64,000 bases of DNA from Jaltomata sinuosa (taxonomy: Eukaryota > Streptophyta > Magnoliopsida > Solanales > Solanaceae), in contig QJPP01000031.1 of assembly GCA_003996215.1 (NCBI GenBank), forward strand, positions 124,001-188,000. Reading direction: 5' to 3'. Both the position numbers and the translations under genes were made by a program. The notes under the pieces were generated by a model, which was not told where the DNA came from, did not search any database, and worked only from the letters and a program-made list of their open reading frames with translations. Shown one piece after another: positions 48,455-59,100 of this stretch. Each line of letters opens with the position of its first letter. Positions within the stretch are counted from its first letter, which is position 1.

Positions 48455-48620
48455 GAACGCCACTCAAGTATGTTTGGCAGTGTTTGTGGATGGAGTTGCA
48501 AAACATATGGACACAATTTGTCCCGTCGAAGAGCTTATGACTCGCTCAAACCACGATGTACTTCAATCCATCATTAATTTATTTAAATTTAAGGCAGACA
48601 AATTACAGTTCGATAGCTAA
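48455..48620 (+). pseudogene. exon-like frame inside Helitron 1 (possible captured host exon)
   Basis: After an intron-acceptor-like TTATTTTGTAG there are 55 codons ending in TAG. The peptide (CLAVFVDGVAKHMDT, CPVEELMTRSNHDVLQ, INLFKFKADK) has normal amino-acid composition, unlike the AT-rich surroundings. I do not recognise the protein. Helitrons often carry host gene pieces, so capture is an inference. Confidence 0.35.
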
Positions 48621-48994
48621 TTACTCCTTTAAATAAGGTATTTAAATTATTTTCATAATAGAGTTGGTTATTTTTAAAATTATAATAGCTATTTGGGAAC
48701 TCAAGTTGATCAGTTTGAAAACATAGAATATAGGCAATCGGTCTTCTCAATAAGTTTGTACGATATTTTCTCCATTCGTGAGTGCAACATTTTGTTTTAA
48801 TATTGTACTTTTGTTATTACCTAGCAGTAAACTTTTATATTTATTGTGTCATGTTATCATAATCTATCATGTTTCTCATATTAAAAATATAGCTCCATAT
48901 TCATTATTTTAATAATATATATTTATGTGCTTTTGTTAAAAGTTTTACTCATTGAAATAAGGTACACGTGCAACGCGCGTGCCCAGAAACTAGT

Positions 48995-49065
48995 GTGTAT
49001 ATATATATAAACGTCGTTTATAAAGGTCGTTTTATTCAAAACCCCAAATGTGATATTTCTTCTGT
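48995..49065. repeat. TA-rich spacer between Helitron 1 and plastid insert
   Basis: Short TGTGTATATATATATA run, then ordinary AT-rich DNA. Confidence 0.4.
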
Positions 49066-49252
49066 CCCGCTTCACACCTAAGTTGCATAGGAAAGGCCCA
49101 AAGCCAATCCAGGAAACAGTGAAGCTTCATAGGGTCTTTCTGTCCAAGTACAGGTAGTCCACATCTTCACAGACATGTCTATTTCACCGAACCTCTCTCC
49201 GAGACAATGTTCAGATTGTTACGCCTTTTGTGCAGGTCGAAACTTACTCGAC
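49066..49252 (-). pseudogene. nuclear plastid DNA insert: 23S rRNA fragment
   Basis: On the minus strand it reads as part of domain V of plastid 23S rRNA: GTAAGTTTCGACCTGCAC, GGTGAAATAGACATGTCTGT, TGTGAAGATG and GACAGAAAGACCCTATGAAG are close to the plastid text from memory. Differences are mostly C-to-T or G-to-A, as expected for an old methylated nuclear copy. About 190 bases are recognisable, far short of the 2.8-kb gene, so it cannot act as rRNA. Passage through a mitochondrial copy of plastid DNA cannot be excluded. Confidence 0.85.
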
Positions 49253-49423
49253 TTGTTGCTTCATTGAATTTGCTTCACTAATAAGCTCACACTCGACTTT
49301 GATCATTATGGACGAGTACCAAGATCAAGTCCTAGATAAGTGGATCTAATTTTAACAGCCGAAACAGTAATAATGAATATATACCCCCTCTTTAGTGAGA
49401 TTATATGATATTAACCTATTATA
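49253..49423. other. no gene seen
   Basis: Short stretch between the plastid fragment and Helitron 2. It might hold more diverged plastid DNA, but I cannot support that. Confidence 0.3.
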
Positions 49424-50141
49424 TCTTCCTATATAAGAAGTGTTGGTTTAGTAGCTAAAACAGGCATGTCATGGACGACATGCCTGCTTTAGTGGGTCCC
49501 GCTCCAAAAAAATTATACTCTTCTCCGTTTTAATTTATTTGGCTTACATTAAAAGTATTATAAATCACAATAATTAACAATTTATATTTAAAAATTACAT
49601 CAAACATATTATAAATCACAATAAAAAATTTACATGAAAAGTATTATAAATCACAATAATTAACAACTTAAAATATTCTTATATGAATTTCATTGATCTA
49701 AATAAAATAGTGTATGCATATCTAAAAAAAGGCATATCTAAATGGGCGGCTGAAGCAGGCAGGACATGGATGACATGCCTACTTCAGCAGGCCCAACTCC
49801 AGAAAATTTTAAACTCTTCTACGTTTTAATTTATTTGTCTTACGTTAAAAGTATTATAAATTATAATAATTAATAACTTATTATATATTGAAAAAAATTA
49901 CATTAAAAGTGTTATAAATCACAATAAAAAATTGGCATTAAAAGCATTATAAATCACAATAATTAACAACTTAAAATATTCTTTTATTCATTGATCTAAA
50001 TAAAATAATGTATACATATTTAAAAAAAATTATTGATCTAAATAAAAAAAATAGTGTATACGTAATATCTAAATTAGGCATATCTTATAATTTTTGAGTA
50101 TTAACATTGGGCTCGTGCGTAGCACGGGATTTTGTATCTAG
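49424..50141 (+). mobile_element. Helitron 2 (non-autonomous, 718 bp)
   Basis: The 5' end is A|TCTTCCTATATAAGAAGTG. The 3' end is a hairpin, CTCGTGC-GTA-GCACGGG (50112-50128), then GATTTTGTATCTAG|T. Both ends and the A...T target fit the Helitron rules. Nothing is encoded. Inside is an imperfect direct duplication of about 300 bases, each unit starting with a GACATGCCTGCTTTAGTGGG-type phrase. Confidence 0.8.
49465..50080 (+). repeat. internal direct duplication of Helitron 2
   Basis: Unit 1 (from about 49465) and unit 2 (from about 49758) share GGCATGTCATGGACGACATGC/GACATGGATGACATGCC, then CTCTTCTCCGTTTTAATTTATTTG and repeated AAAGTATTATAAATCACAATAA words. Within each unit the ATTATAAATCACAATAA word itself is reiterated three or more times. 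Confidence 0.75.
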
Positions 50142-50190
50142 TAAGCCAACAAGGCTGGGACGAACACAACATCTATTAGTTGTACCCTAA

Positions 50191-51250
50191 GGAGTCGTTT
50201 GGTAGAGTGTATAAAAATAATACTTAATAGAGTGTATTAGTAATACTGAGATTAGTAATGCTGAGATTAGTAGTGCTGGGATTAGTAATGCTGGGCTTAT
50301 TTCTTATTTAGTGTTTGATTTGATGTATTAAAAATAACATGTATTGCTATATTCCTAAAAGAATATTGTTTGTTTACAAAAATACCATCTACATTCTATA
50401 ACTTTGTTTATTTTCTTTGCAAAACTTTATTATTCATTCTTAAAAATGAAAAGGAAAAAAACAATATTCTCACTTAAATTATTTGGGGATAAATTGTCAT
50501 CTTAATAAATATATGAAATTCAAAGATTGAATTATTGTCATAAAGTTTTTTTCGATAATGTATTTTTAAATTGCAGCTATTTTTCAATTATTTTGTAAAC
50601 ATTATCTCTAAAAAAAAAGTTGTAAAAATCGTTCTTTTTCAATGATAATATTTGAATTAGTTTTCAATATTTAGCTTACTATCAAAAAGTTTAACTATAA
50701 TATACAAGTACACACCTTAAGTTATCCATCAGTTTCACGATCTTTTTTTTGAAAAGTTTCATAAATACAAAAATTAAAAAATGTATATATATCAGTGACT
50801 AGCCTAAAATACAAAATTATCTCCCACATTCTATATCTTTATGTATTTTCTTTGCAAAGCTTTATTATTCATTTTTAAAAATGAAAAAAAAAATTGGTAT
50901 TCTCACTCAAATTATTTGAGGGTAAGTTGTCAACTTAATAAATTGAAAATATGTGATTCATAATATATAAATATAAAATATAAAATCAAGAAAATAAATA
51001 AAAAATGATTAAAAGAATTTGAGGGCATTCTTGTCTTTGCCTACACTTATCCCATTGTATTAAAGCTTTGTATTACTAATATCATGAGTAGCAATGTATT
51101 AGTTATACACCTTATAATACTTGATAGGGTGTATAAAAAACACATGTATTAGCTATATATATGGCTAAAATTTCTATCAAATAAAGGACTATATAATATC
51201 ACACCTAATACATGTATTTTTTTTTTTAATACATCCTACCAAACGATCCC
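50191..51250. mobile_element. Tourist/PIF-Harbinger-like MITE (1060 bp)
   Basis: Inverted ends GGAGTCGTTTGGTAGAGTGTAT and, in complement, GGGATCGTTTGGTAGGATGTAT are flanked by TAA on both sides (50188-50190 and 51251-51253), the 3-bp TWA duplication of this superfamily. No transposase is present. A 14-base word, ATTAGTAATGCTG(A/G)G, is reiterated near 50237-50296. Confidence 0.85.
50384..50955 (+). repeat. direct repeat pair inside the MITE
   Basis: About 135 bases at 50384-50520 (CTACATTCTATAACTTTG..., TTTCTTTGCAAAACTTTATT) recur at 50820-50955 with a few differences, offset by about 435 bases. Confidence 0.8.
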
Positions 51251-51253
51251 TAA

Positions 51254-53004
51254 CTAGTGTAAACTGTACTGGAGGATATACAAGCCTGATTGTTAAGGCT
51301 AACGTGTAATGTATCTATGAAGACACCTGTAGGCTGTTGTCAGTAGAGGAATAAAATTCCTCTTCTCTCACAGATTCTTCTTTACCTAAAATCCCTTTTA
51401 ATGGTCTTCTCTATTTCTCCCTCCCACCTCTCCCTCTCAAATCTTCAATCCTTCAGCCATTGCTAAAAACAATGGTGAATGTTTAGTCTCAGGTAATCTC
51501 ACTACCTGTTGTCACAGATCTGGTGTACGATAAAAAAAAATAACAAAAAGCCCAGGTAATATTGTTCACAAGATACAATCCTTTATTTTTCCTCTTTTTT
51601 AGGTTATACGTAAATACCTTTGAGACATCTGTTTTCGCCTTACTTTTATTCTCAGTTCTCCTTTTCTTCTGCTCTTCACTGTATGATTTGGCCAATTTCT
51701 CTGTGCTTCTTTCGTTCATCATTTTGATTTTCAATTTTGTATCTCACTTTTGGTTTTCTTTTCAGAAATTTTTTATTGTGGTTCGAGCTTTGCTCTGGCG
51801 ATATTGTATGTATATATGATTCCATGCTCTAGTTCTAGAAATTGGTAGAAAAAAATACTTCCAGAAGAAATAAATACAAAAAGGCGATTATAGTTCACTT
51901 ACAACAAGGATTTTCAGACCAAGAGGCAGGAATAGCTTTATCCTCAAATATATATCTGGTATTAAAAGATATACTCCACAAAAAGACTGACCAGTGTGAG
52001 GGGTTTGATCAATCTCATTGAACGCGATATAGACAAAGCAAAGCATAGATTTCGGATAGAGAAGGTATTCGCTTCTGCTTTCAGGTATTCAAAGACATTC
52101 AAGATCAAGTTGGAATAGCCAGAGCTTGGAGAAAGACTGGCATTACAGATGATACAGATTTCAGAATTAAAAGTTCTGCAGGAAGTCACTCCACATTCTG
52201 CTAAACGATAAATAGGTGAACAAAATAAGAAGGCAAAAAGAAAAAGATTGACTCCCCAAAAAGTCCTTAACAAGTGAAAGAATACTCTGTTATCTTGAAT
52301 GCTTCCTATAAAATAAATAAATAATCAACTAACAAGAAAATTCAAGATTGATATTGTTTCACATGCAACGGTAGACGTCCGTTTTTAATATACAGATTAA
52401 TCAAAATTCATCCCACGGTTTAGAATAGTGTTCTTGGGAACTTTATGTGCGACCATATAAGATGATGGTAATAAATCAAGTGAAAAGGCATGTATCCAAG
52501 TAAGGCATCCGCTATTTCATCCAAGTAATATTTGCAAAGACGAGGGTATCCAAAATTAAAAATTGGGAACCCCGTCTCTTGATAAGTCATCCGTTATTTC
52601 ATCCTGTTGCTAAAGTCTAATACTACCTCCTCTCTAGTAATATACAAGATCCTCACTGATAAAACTAATGTTGAATTAATATGTATCCCGTGCCAATTCA
52701 CAGCTTGTCAAACACAGCAGCTGGAAGATGAATCTATATAAATCAACACCTAGGTATACCCAGCAATCAAGATGATTTTTACGTCGGACTATCATGTACA
52801 ACGGCATACCCCTCAGCTCGTGCCCAGAAAATAATCATATTGACGAGCGATCAAAGAAAATCTCTCAAGAAGGCTGCTCTAGGATCCGGTATGGGGCCTT
52901 CTCCACAGTGTTGGGGGACAAAGAATGGAAGAATGGCAAGGGTTAGCAGCTGAAATCCATACAAACAATGGGAACGGAAAGACCACCAAAGATACTGCCC
53001 AGAA
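51254..53004. other. no gene seen; 3' flank of the fucosyltransferase gene
   Basis: It includes a pyrimidine-rich tract at about 51395-51460 (CTCTATTTCTCCCTCCCACC) followed by an ATG with an immediate stop. The part near 53004 must contain the 3' UTR of the minus-strand gene, but I could not fix its polyadenylation site. Short frames, including one of 103 codons at 51962-52273 minus, show no domain. Confidence 0.45.
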
Positions 53005-53167
53005 TCATGTCGCTGAGGATGATTTCAAAACTTCAGTCATGTTACTGCGGTGCATGCAATCTGGGCATGGGACTGAATATACCGAGTCAGATGGTCTTTT
53101 AATCTCAATTCCTTTTGAATCACTATGTGCTCGTATATTTAGCATTTGCCGCTTGAAGCTTTTCCAC
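53005..53167 (-). CDS. O-fucosyltransferase last exon
   Basis: The acceptor CTGTTTCCAG precedes 53167. It completes the Gly codon, then encodes WKSFKRQMLNIRAHSDSKG, KRPSDSVYSVPCPDC and MHRSN, with TGA at 53005-53007. It is the usual C terminus of the family, with the PCPDC motif. Confidence 0.92.
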
Positions 53168-56100
53168 CTGGAAACAGCAGTGCAAGGGTAAATACGTCAA
53201 CAAATTCAGATAAAACCAGCAATAAACGCTGCTATGTACAAAGAGAACAGCCCAATGCAACTCACTGGCATCTGGTATGTAGAACAGAATGAGCTTTTCG
53301 ACGAGTGGACACAGCAAACCGAAGCGATTAAACCGAAACTATATCTCTCGAAATCAAAATACAACAAATGACACTAGTGTTTCTATTGAATTAACAAAGA
53401 AAGACTACGGCTTTCCTGCTCAAGGAGCTTTAACATTCTAATACACACTTCTACTACCCAAATGGGTTTCAGAAACTCATTCAAGTTTCCTTATAGAAAC
53501 TCATTCAAGTTTCCTTATAGGCAGTACAGCCGACAACTGTCATCTAAATAAGAATCATGGAAATATATATCAGACTTACCCAATATTTGGATTATCATAT
53601 AACAAAGCTAACTTCCTCTTGTCTGGCCTAATTGTCCTCGAGTGTCCACCATACAAGAATCTTCTATGACCCAACAGAAAGTGGGGGAAGTTTCCTCCTT
53701 GAGTTGTCACAAATACTTCACTATGAAGACAAACGGTATAGTCTATAGCAGCCATCCTGGAAGAGTAAATCTAGAAGCAATAACTTGAGTCAGATGTGAG
53801 AAAAAAGTAAAACAAAAGACAGGGTAAAGGCACTCGAACAATTCAGACCTGAAATGGGGCGAGTTCTTCGGGGGATGTTAGCATCTCTTTCGTTTGTAAA
53901 AGAGGAAACATCTCTAATAGTGGTTTCATGTGTCGCTCAGAGTCATAGATCTTTCCAGAAGCTAAATAAATGGATGTGCTTTTATCAAACCCCATTCCTC
54001 TTAACATCAAACCAACCTGACATAAGTGTGGGAAGAAACTTAGCCACAAAAAGATGATGAGGCACCACGGAAAGGAAAGCATGATACATGAAATAAAGAG
54101 CCAATCGGAGAAGGAATTAAAGCTGGAACAATCTAATAGAAGTATGAAAAATCATATACCCCTCTAATTATGAAAAAATCAAACTTTCCATCTACATGAA
54201 GAGGCATTCTCTCCCTCTGTTTCAATATCTAATGATTGACTAAAATTAAAAAGTGGTTTTACAAAGGTAAAGTCTATTTGGCTCTTCAAATCATCAACCT
54301 ACCCCTAGATGGAGCTTCTCTAGTTTCAAGTTCTTTTCTTCCCTTAATGTAAATAAAATTCAATGAAGTACCTCGCATAATATAAATTCACTTAATGTAA
54401 TATTTTCTTCCCTGTATGTGTCAAAAGTATTCTTTATTATTTTAGTACATGATAAAAAGTATTGTTTTGTATTTCTTTTTGTCAGATTGGTGTATTTGTG
54501 ACGGACGTTATACCAAAAAAATCCTTATATTTTTTAAATGAAACCTACTTTAATGGGATATACATTTTTAATAAAACAAATGTTTGGAAAATGAACCTCT
54601 ATTTAAAGAAGTTGACACAGAAAAATGTCAATTAAATGGAAATTCATAAAAAATAAAAATAAATAAAGTGGATGCTGCAGTTAATTTAAAATATGTAATA
54701 TTATACTTCAAATAAGATATAGAATAAATTAAATAAGGAATTGAAGAAAATTTACATTCCAAACAAAAGATATTTTGAAAATATATAAGAGACTGTAAAG
54801 AATTATAAGCTACACTGTTATATTCCACATTGTTTTGCATTGTTCCAAGTTTAGGGCTAACACTATTCCCTCTTCAATACAACTTCTGGTACCATTAAGA
54901 AGCACAGTACTGTTCTTTCCAAATATTTGTTGGAAGTCATTTCATACCTCAAAGTAATTGTGGAAAAGCGTGATAAAGTGTAGATTTAATGACACTACTA
55001 GAATATCAGAGAACTAGTCTGGACTTGTCTCAGCTATATTTATTTTTTCATAACCGAGAAATCTATGATGGTCCAGCACATAGTTTAAAAGTCGGTGGAC
55101 AATGAGTCCGCCTCTCTACCCTCCTCCACTTAACTAAAACACTTTTGTCTACAGCAGGGTTCGAACCATAATGTGTGTATAACTATCACCTGTATCACAA
55201 GCTACGCCCTTACCACTAGACCATTGTATCCGGTAAATCTACAACAAAGACAATAGTTTTGCTAAGAGAATCAAAATTTTATAACAAGAAAGAAGGATCC
55301 CAACATTATTATCCTTTACCTAAAGAAAACATACGACACATAGCCAAGATGTTCTTCAGTCAGTTTTGAGAAAAAAAGAACCACTACCAAATAAATAAGT
55401 ACCATAAATGATATATATGAATGAGTTGTCACAAGATCAACAACAACGAAGAAAACAACAAAGTTGTTATTCATAAATATGGGTTTACATCAAGGATATG
55501 CCTCAAGTCCACACTTGTTTGTCCTAGTTATGGATGATTTAGCAAATAGTACATCAAATTGGGTGTTCCATTTTATATTAATTGACGAAACTAGCAAATG
55601 AATCAATCAAAAAATTTACTATGAAAATTCCTCTAGCGAGTACAACATAATAACAAGTGTAATCCCACGAGTAGGGTCTGGGGAGAGTGGTGTGTACGTA
55701 GCCTTACCCCTACCTTTTTGAGGAAAGCGTAATGTAGCCTTACCCCTACCTTGTGAGTGTAGAGAGACTGTTTCTGAGGGACCCTCGGCTCAAGAAAAGC
55801 ATATCAAAAGCAATATGAAATGTAGTAGTGAAGAAGCCAAGTAGAAAATAATGAAGAAAAGAACAGTAGCAACGACAAATACTATGCTAACTCAAGCAAA
55901 GGAAACAACATGTAATAATAAAATAGAAGAATGAGATAATAGGAACGTAACAATAATAATACTGATAAGTGAAACTAGATAACACTCGACTATCTACTAC
56001 CTTCTACCCTAATCTTCGACCTCCATATCTTCCTATCTATGGTCATGTCCTCGGTGAGCTGCAAGGTGCGTCATATTCTGTCTGATCACCTCTCTCCAAA

Positions 56101-59100
56101 TACTTCTTCAGCCTACCTCTACCTCTCCTCAGACCCACCATAACAAACCTCTCACACCTCCTAATTCGGAAATCTCTATGCATCTCCTATTCACATGCTC
56201 AAATCATCTCAGTCTCGCCTCCCTCATCTTGTCCACCAAAGAGGTCACTCCTACCTTGTCCCGAATATCTTTATTCCTAATCCTATATCTCCTAGTATGC
56301 CCACACATGCATCTCAACATCCTCATTTCCGCTACTATCAATGCGAGCTCTAGAGAGTAAGTTCTAATCATAAGTAAGATAATATACAAATTTCGCCCAC
56401 ATAAGAATGAAGTTGAGGTGAGATAGACAGAATTGTTGTGTCTCAATGCAAAAGATTCAGATGACGAGATTCAGTCTTTTAGGCAATGTAGATGAAGATG
56501 TCACACATCACAATGGGATGGTTGGATCAAGTAGTGTTACAGTGTGCTATGCGATAGAGGGATACCAACCAAAGTGAAAGATAAATCATATAAAATGGTT
56601 GTGAACCAACAATGTCATATGAAAGTGAATGTTGAGCTTTTAAGGTCCAACATATCCCTAAGACGAGTCCGGTAGAAATGTAAATGTTAAGATGTATTTT
56701 TGGTAGGTGCAAGTATTACATATAAAGGGGAAAGAAGTGTAACCTTAAATAGTTTGGTCATATCCAACATAGATCTTCAGATGCACAGATGGAAATGTGT
56801 GATACCATGATTACTAAAAGAGTTAAAATGAATGAGACATACCTATAATTATATGAAGGGAAGTCCTAAAAGACTTGCAATCTGTTGGAAAGTGGATTTA
56901 AGGAAGAATAAAATAACAATGAAAGCGAAGTACCGATATAGAAGATACCAATTGTGAGAAAGAATTAGAGTTTGAGAGAAAACTCATCTTGATTGTTCCC
57001 TCAAGCTTTTGGGGTTTAAATAACTACATTTACATGTTCTAATAATTACAATAGGTGTAAATTAAGCTACCTACTATATTTACATATATTCTAGAATATT
57101 CACAAGGATTCTAACACTCCCCTCAAGTTGGTGCATACAAATCATATGTACCAAAACTTGATACGTATATAACTTGTTCTGGGACTGTCTAAGGACTAGG
57201 TGAATATGTGTGCAAGCTGATCATTTGACCGCACGAACTTTGTATGTCTCCTGAAAGTACCTTCTCCCTGACAAAATGACAATCAATCTCTATGTGATTG
57301 GTCCCCTCGTGAAACTTGGATTCGATACAATGTGAAGTCCAACCTCATTACCGCACAGAAGTTCCATTTCTTTAATCTTTCCAAATTTCAACTCCTTTAG
57401 TAGTTGCTTGATCTATATGAGTAGACATGTCGCCAATGCCATAGCCTGATATTCTTCTTCTGCACTCTATCTAACAACCACATTTTGTTTCTTACTTTTG
57501 CAAGACACCAAATTTCCCCCAACTAGAACACAGTATCTAGAAGTGGATAGTCTGTCAGAGGGTGATCCTACCCGGTCGGCATCTGTATATCCAAAGTTTT
57601 CTCATGCCTCATAAAGTAGTCCATTCCTTAGAGCAGATTTTATGTATCCAAGAATGCAAATAACTGCATTCTAGTGACTGTTAGCCATTGGACTTCTTAT
57701 CAATTGGACGCTAGAATGTTTTTCTCCCGGGTGATCTCGAGGATGAAGTATATGTGAAGCAACGACCTTGTTTGTTGCTCAGAGGGTGCCTATTGGTCTT
57801 ATAAACTGGTTGCGTAGGTCCCTATATGGTTTGAAATAGTGTCCTCGAGCATGGTTTGGTAAGTTCTGCATGGTTATTCAGCTTTCATTCTTAAGTTTAT
57901 TGTTTAGTGCTTGTCCAGCCCTTAATATCTAGTTCTTGTGCAGCCTTCTTAGTTTTACTTGCCGTTAGTTCTATCATTCTTGTCTTATTAGTTCTACTTT
58001 CCTTTAGATTCTTGTTCTTACTATTTTCCAGTTCTTCTTTCAATTTCTGCCTCTGACTGATAGTTCTTGTGCATGACGTTTTCGAGTTTCTTGTTCAATT
58101 CATAACTGTTTTCCTTAGTTCTTGTTTGATTCTGCCTCTGTGTGCTAGTTTCTTGTTCAAGACGCTTAGTTTGTTGGGTGGTTTAGTTTTCATTCTTGCC
58201 TTTAGTTATTCTTGCCTTTACTTCTGGACTTTAGATTCTTGTTTGTTCTTTACTATTGGTTTCTGCTCGTTTTAGGGTAAAACCTCGATTAGTTTTTATT
58301 TGCTTTAGTGGCTCTGGTGTCCGATGGTAGACTAGGGTCATGTTCTTGGTCGGGGACTAGAGCGAGGATCAGGGGTGGTAAGTGGGTTAAGGGAACTTTT
58401 AGGCTGATCAGGTATAAGTTGTGGTACTCACGAAGCGCAAGGAATAGGAATGGAGTAGGAATCTTAGTAGACAACGAGCTAAGGGAGCTAGTGGTAGAGG
58501 TTAGGAGGGTCAATGACAGGATGATAGCGATTAAGTTAGTTTTGGAGGGTCCACTTTGAACATTATTAGTACATATGCACCCGCAAGCGGCTTGGACGAG
58601 GAGGACAAGAAGCACTTTTGGGATGATTTGGACGAGGTGGTGAAAGTCAGACGTATACCGCACAGTGAGAAGTTATTTGTAGGAGGAGATTACAATGGAC
58701 ACATCGGGTCTACTCCGATGGGTTATAACGATGTGCATGGAGGTTTTGGTTTCAGGGACAGGAACAAAGGAAGAGTCTCAATTTTGGATTTCGCAAGAGC
58801 TTATGGGATGGTAGTAGCCAATTCGAGTTTCCTAAAGGAGGAGAAGCACTTGGTAACCTTCCGTAGTATGGTGGCTAAGCCTCCGATAGACTATCTGCTC
58901 CTTAGGAAGAATGATAAAGGTCTTTGTAAAGACGGTAAGGTTATCCTAAGTGAGAACCTTACGACCTAACATAAACTCCTGGTGATGGATTTGGAGATCA
59001 AGAGGAAGAGAAAAAAGAGGGTTGTGGATGACCGACCAGGGATCAAATGGGATAGCTTGACTATGGCTAGTGCTCAGGAGATAGGGGAGAAGTTGATGGT

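Larger units (their letters stand above)
24926..48993 (+). mobile_element. Helitron 1, split by chromovirus A
   Basis: The 5' end is A|TCATATTATATTAAAAGTG, close to the TC...TATATTAAAA wording of many plant Helitrons. The 3' end is a hairpin, CACGTG-CAACG-CGCGTG at 48965-48981, followed by CCCAGAAACTAG and a host T, as the family requires (CTRR|T). Removing chromovirus A (25442-47644 plus one AAATA) leaves about 1.86 kb. No Rep/helicase is encoded, so it is non-autonomous. It carries a MITE-like remnant and an exon-like frame in its right part. Confidence 0.65.

Noticed and set aside
49066..49252. Functional rRNA gene
   Set aside because: Only about 190 bases of a 2.8-kb gene, with many transitions; it is an organelle insert.
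51962..52273. 103-codon minus-strand frame with a signal-like hydrophobic start
   Set aside because: No recognisable domain, AT-rich context and no splice or promoter support; I could not tell it from chance.
52925..53191. 88-codon plus-strand frame
   Set aside because: It is opposite the last fucosyltransferase exon and has no motif of its own.
55158..55222. tRNA gene suggested by box A and box B
   Set aside because: The spacing fits, but no tRNA cloverleaf closes and the downstream body ends like a plant SINE; annotated as SINE.
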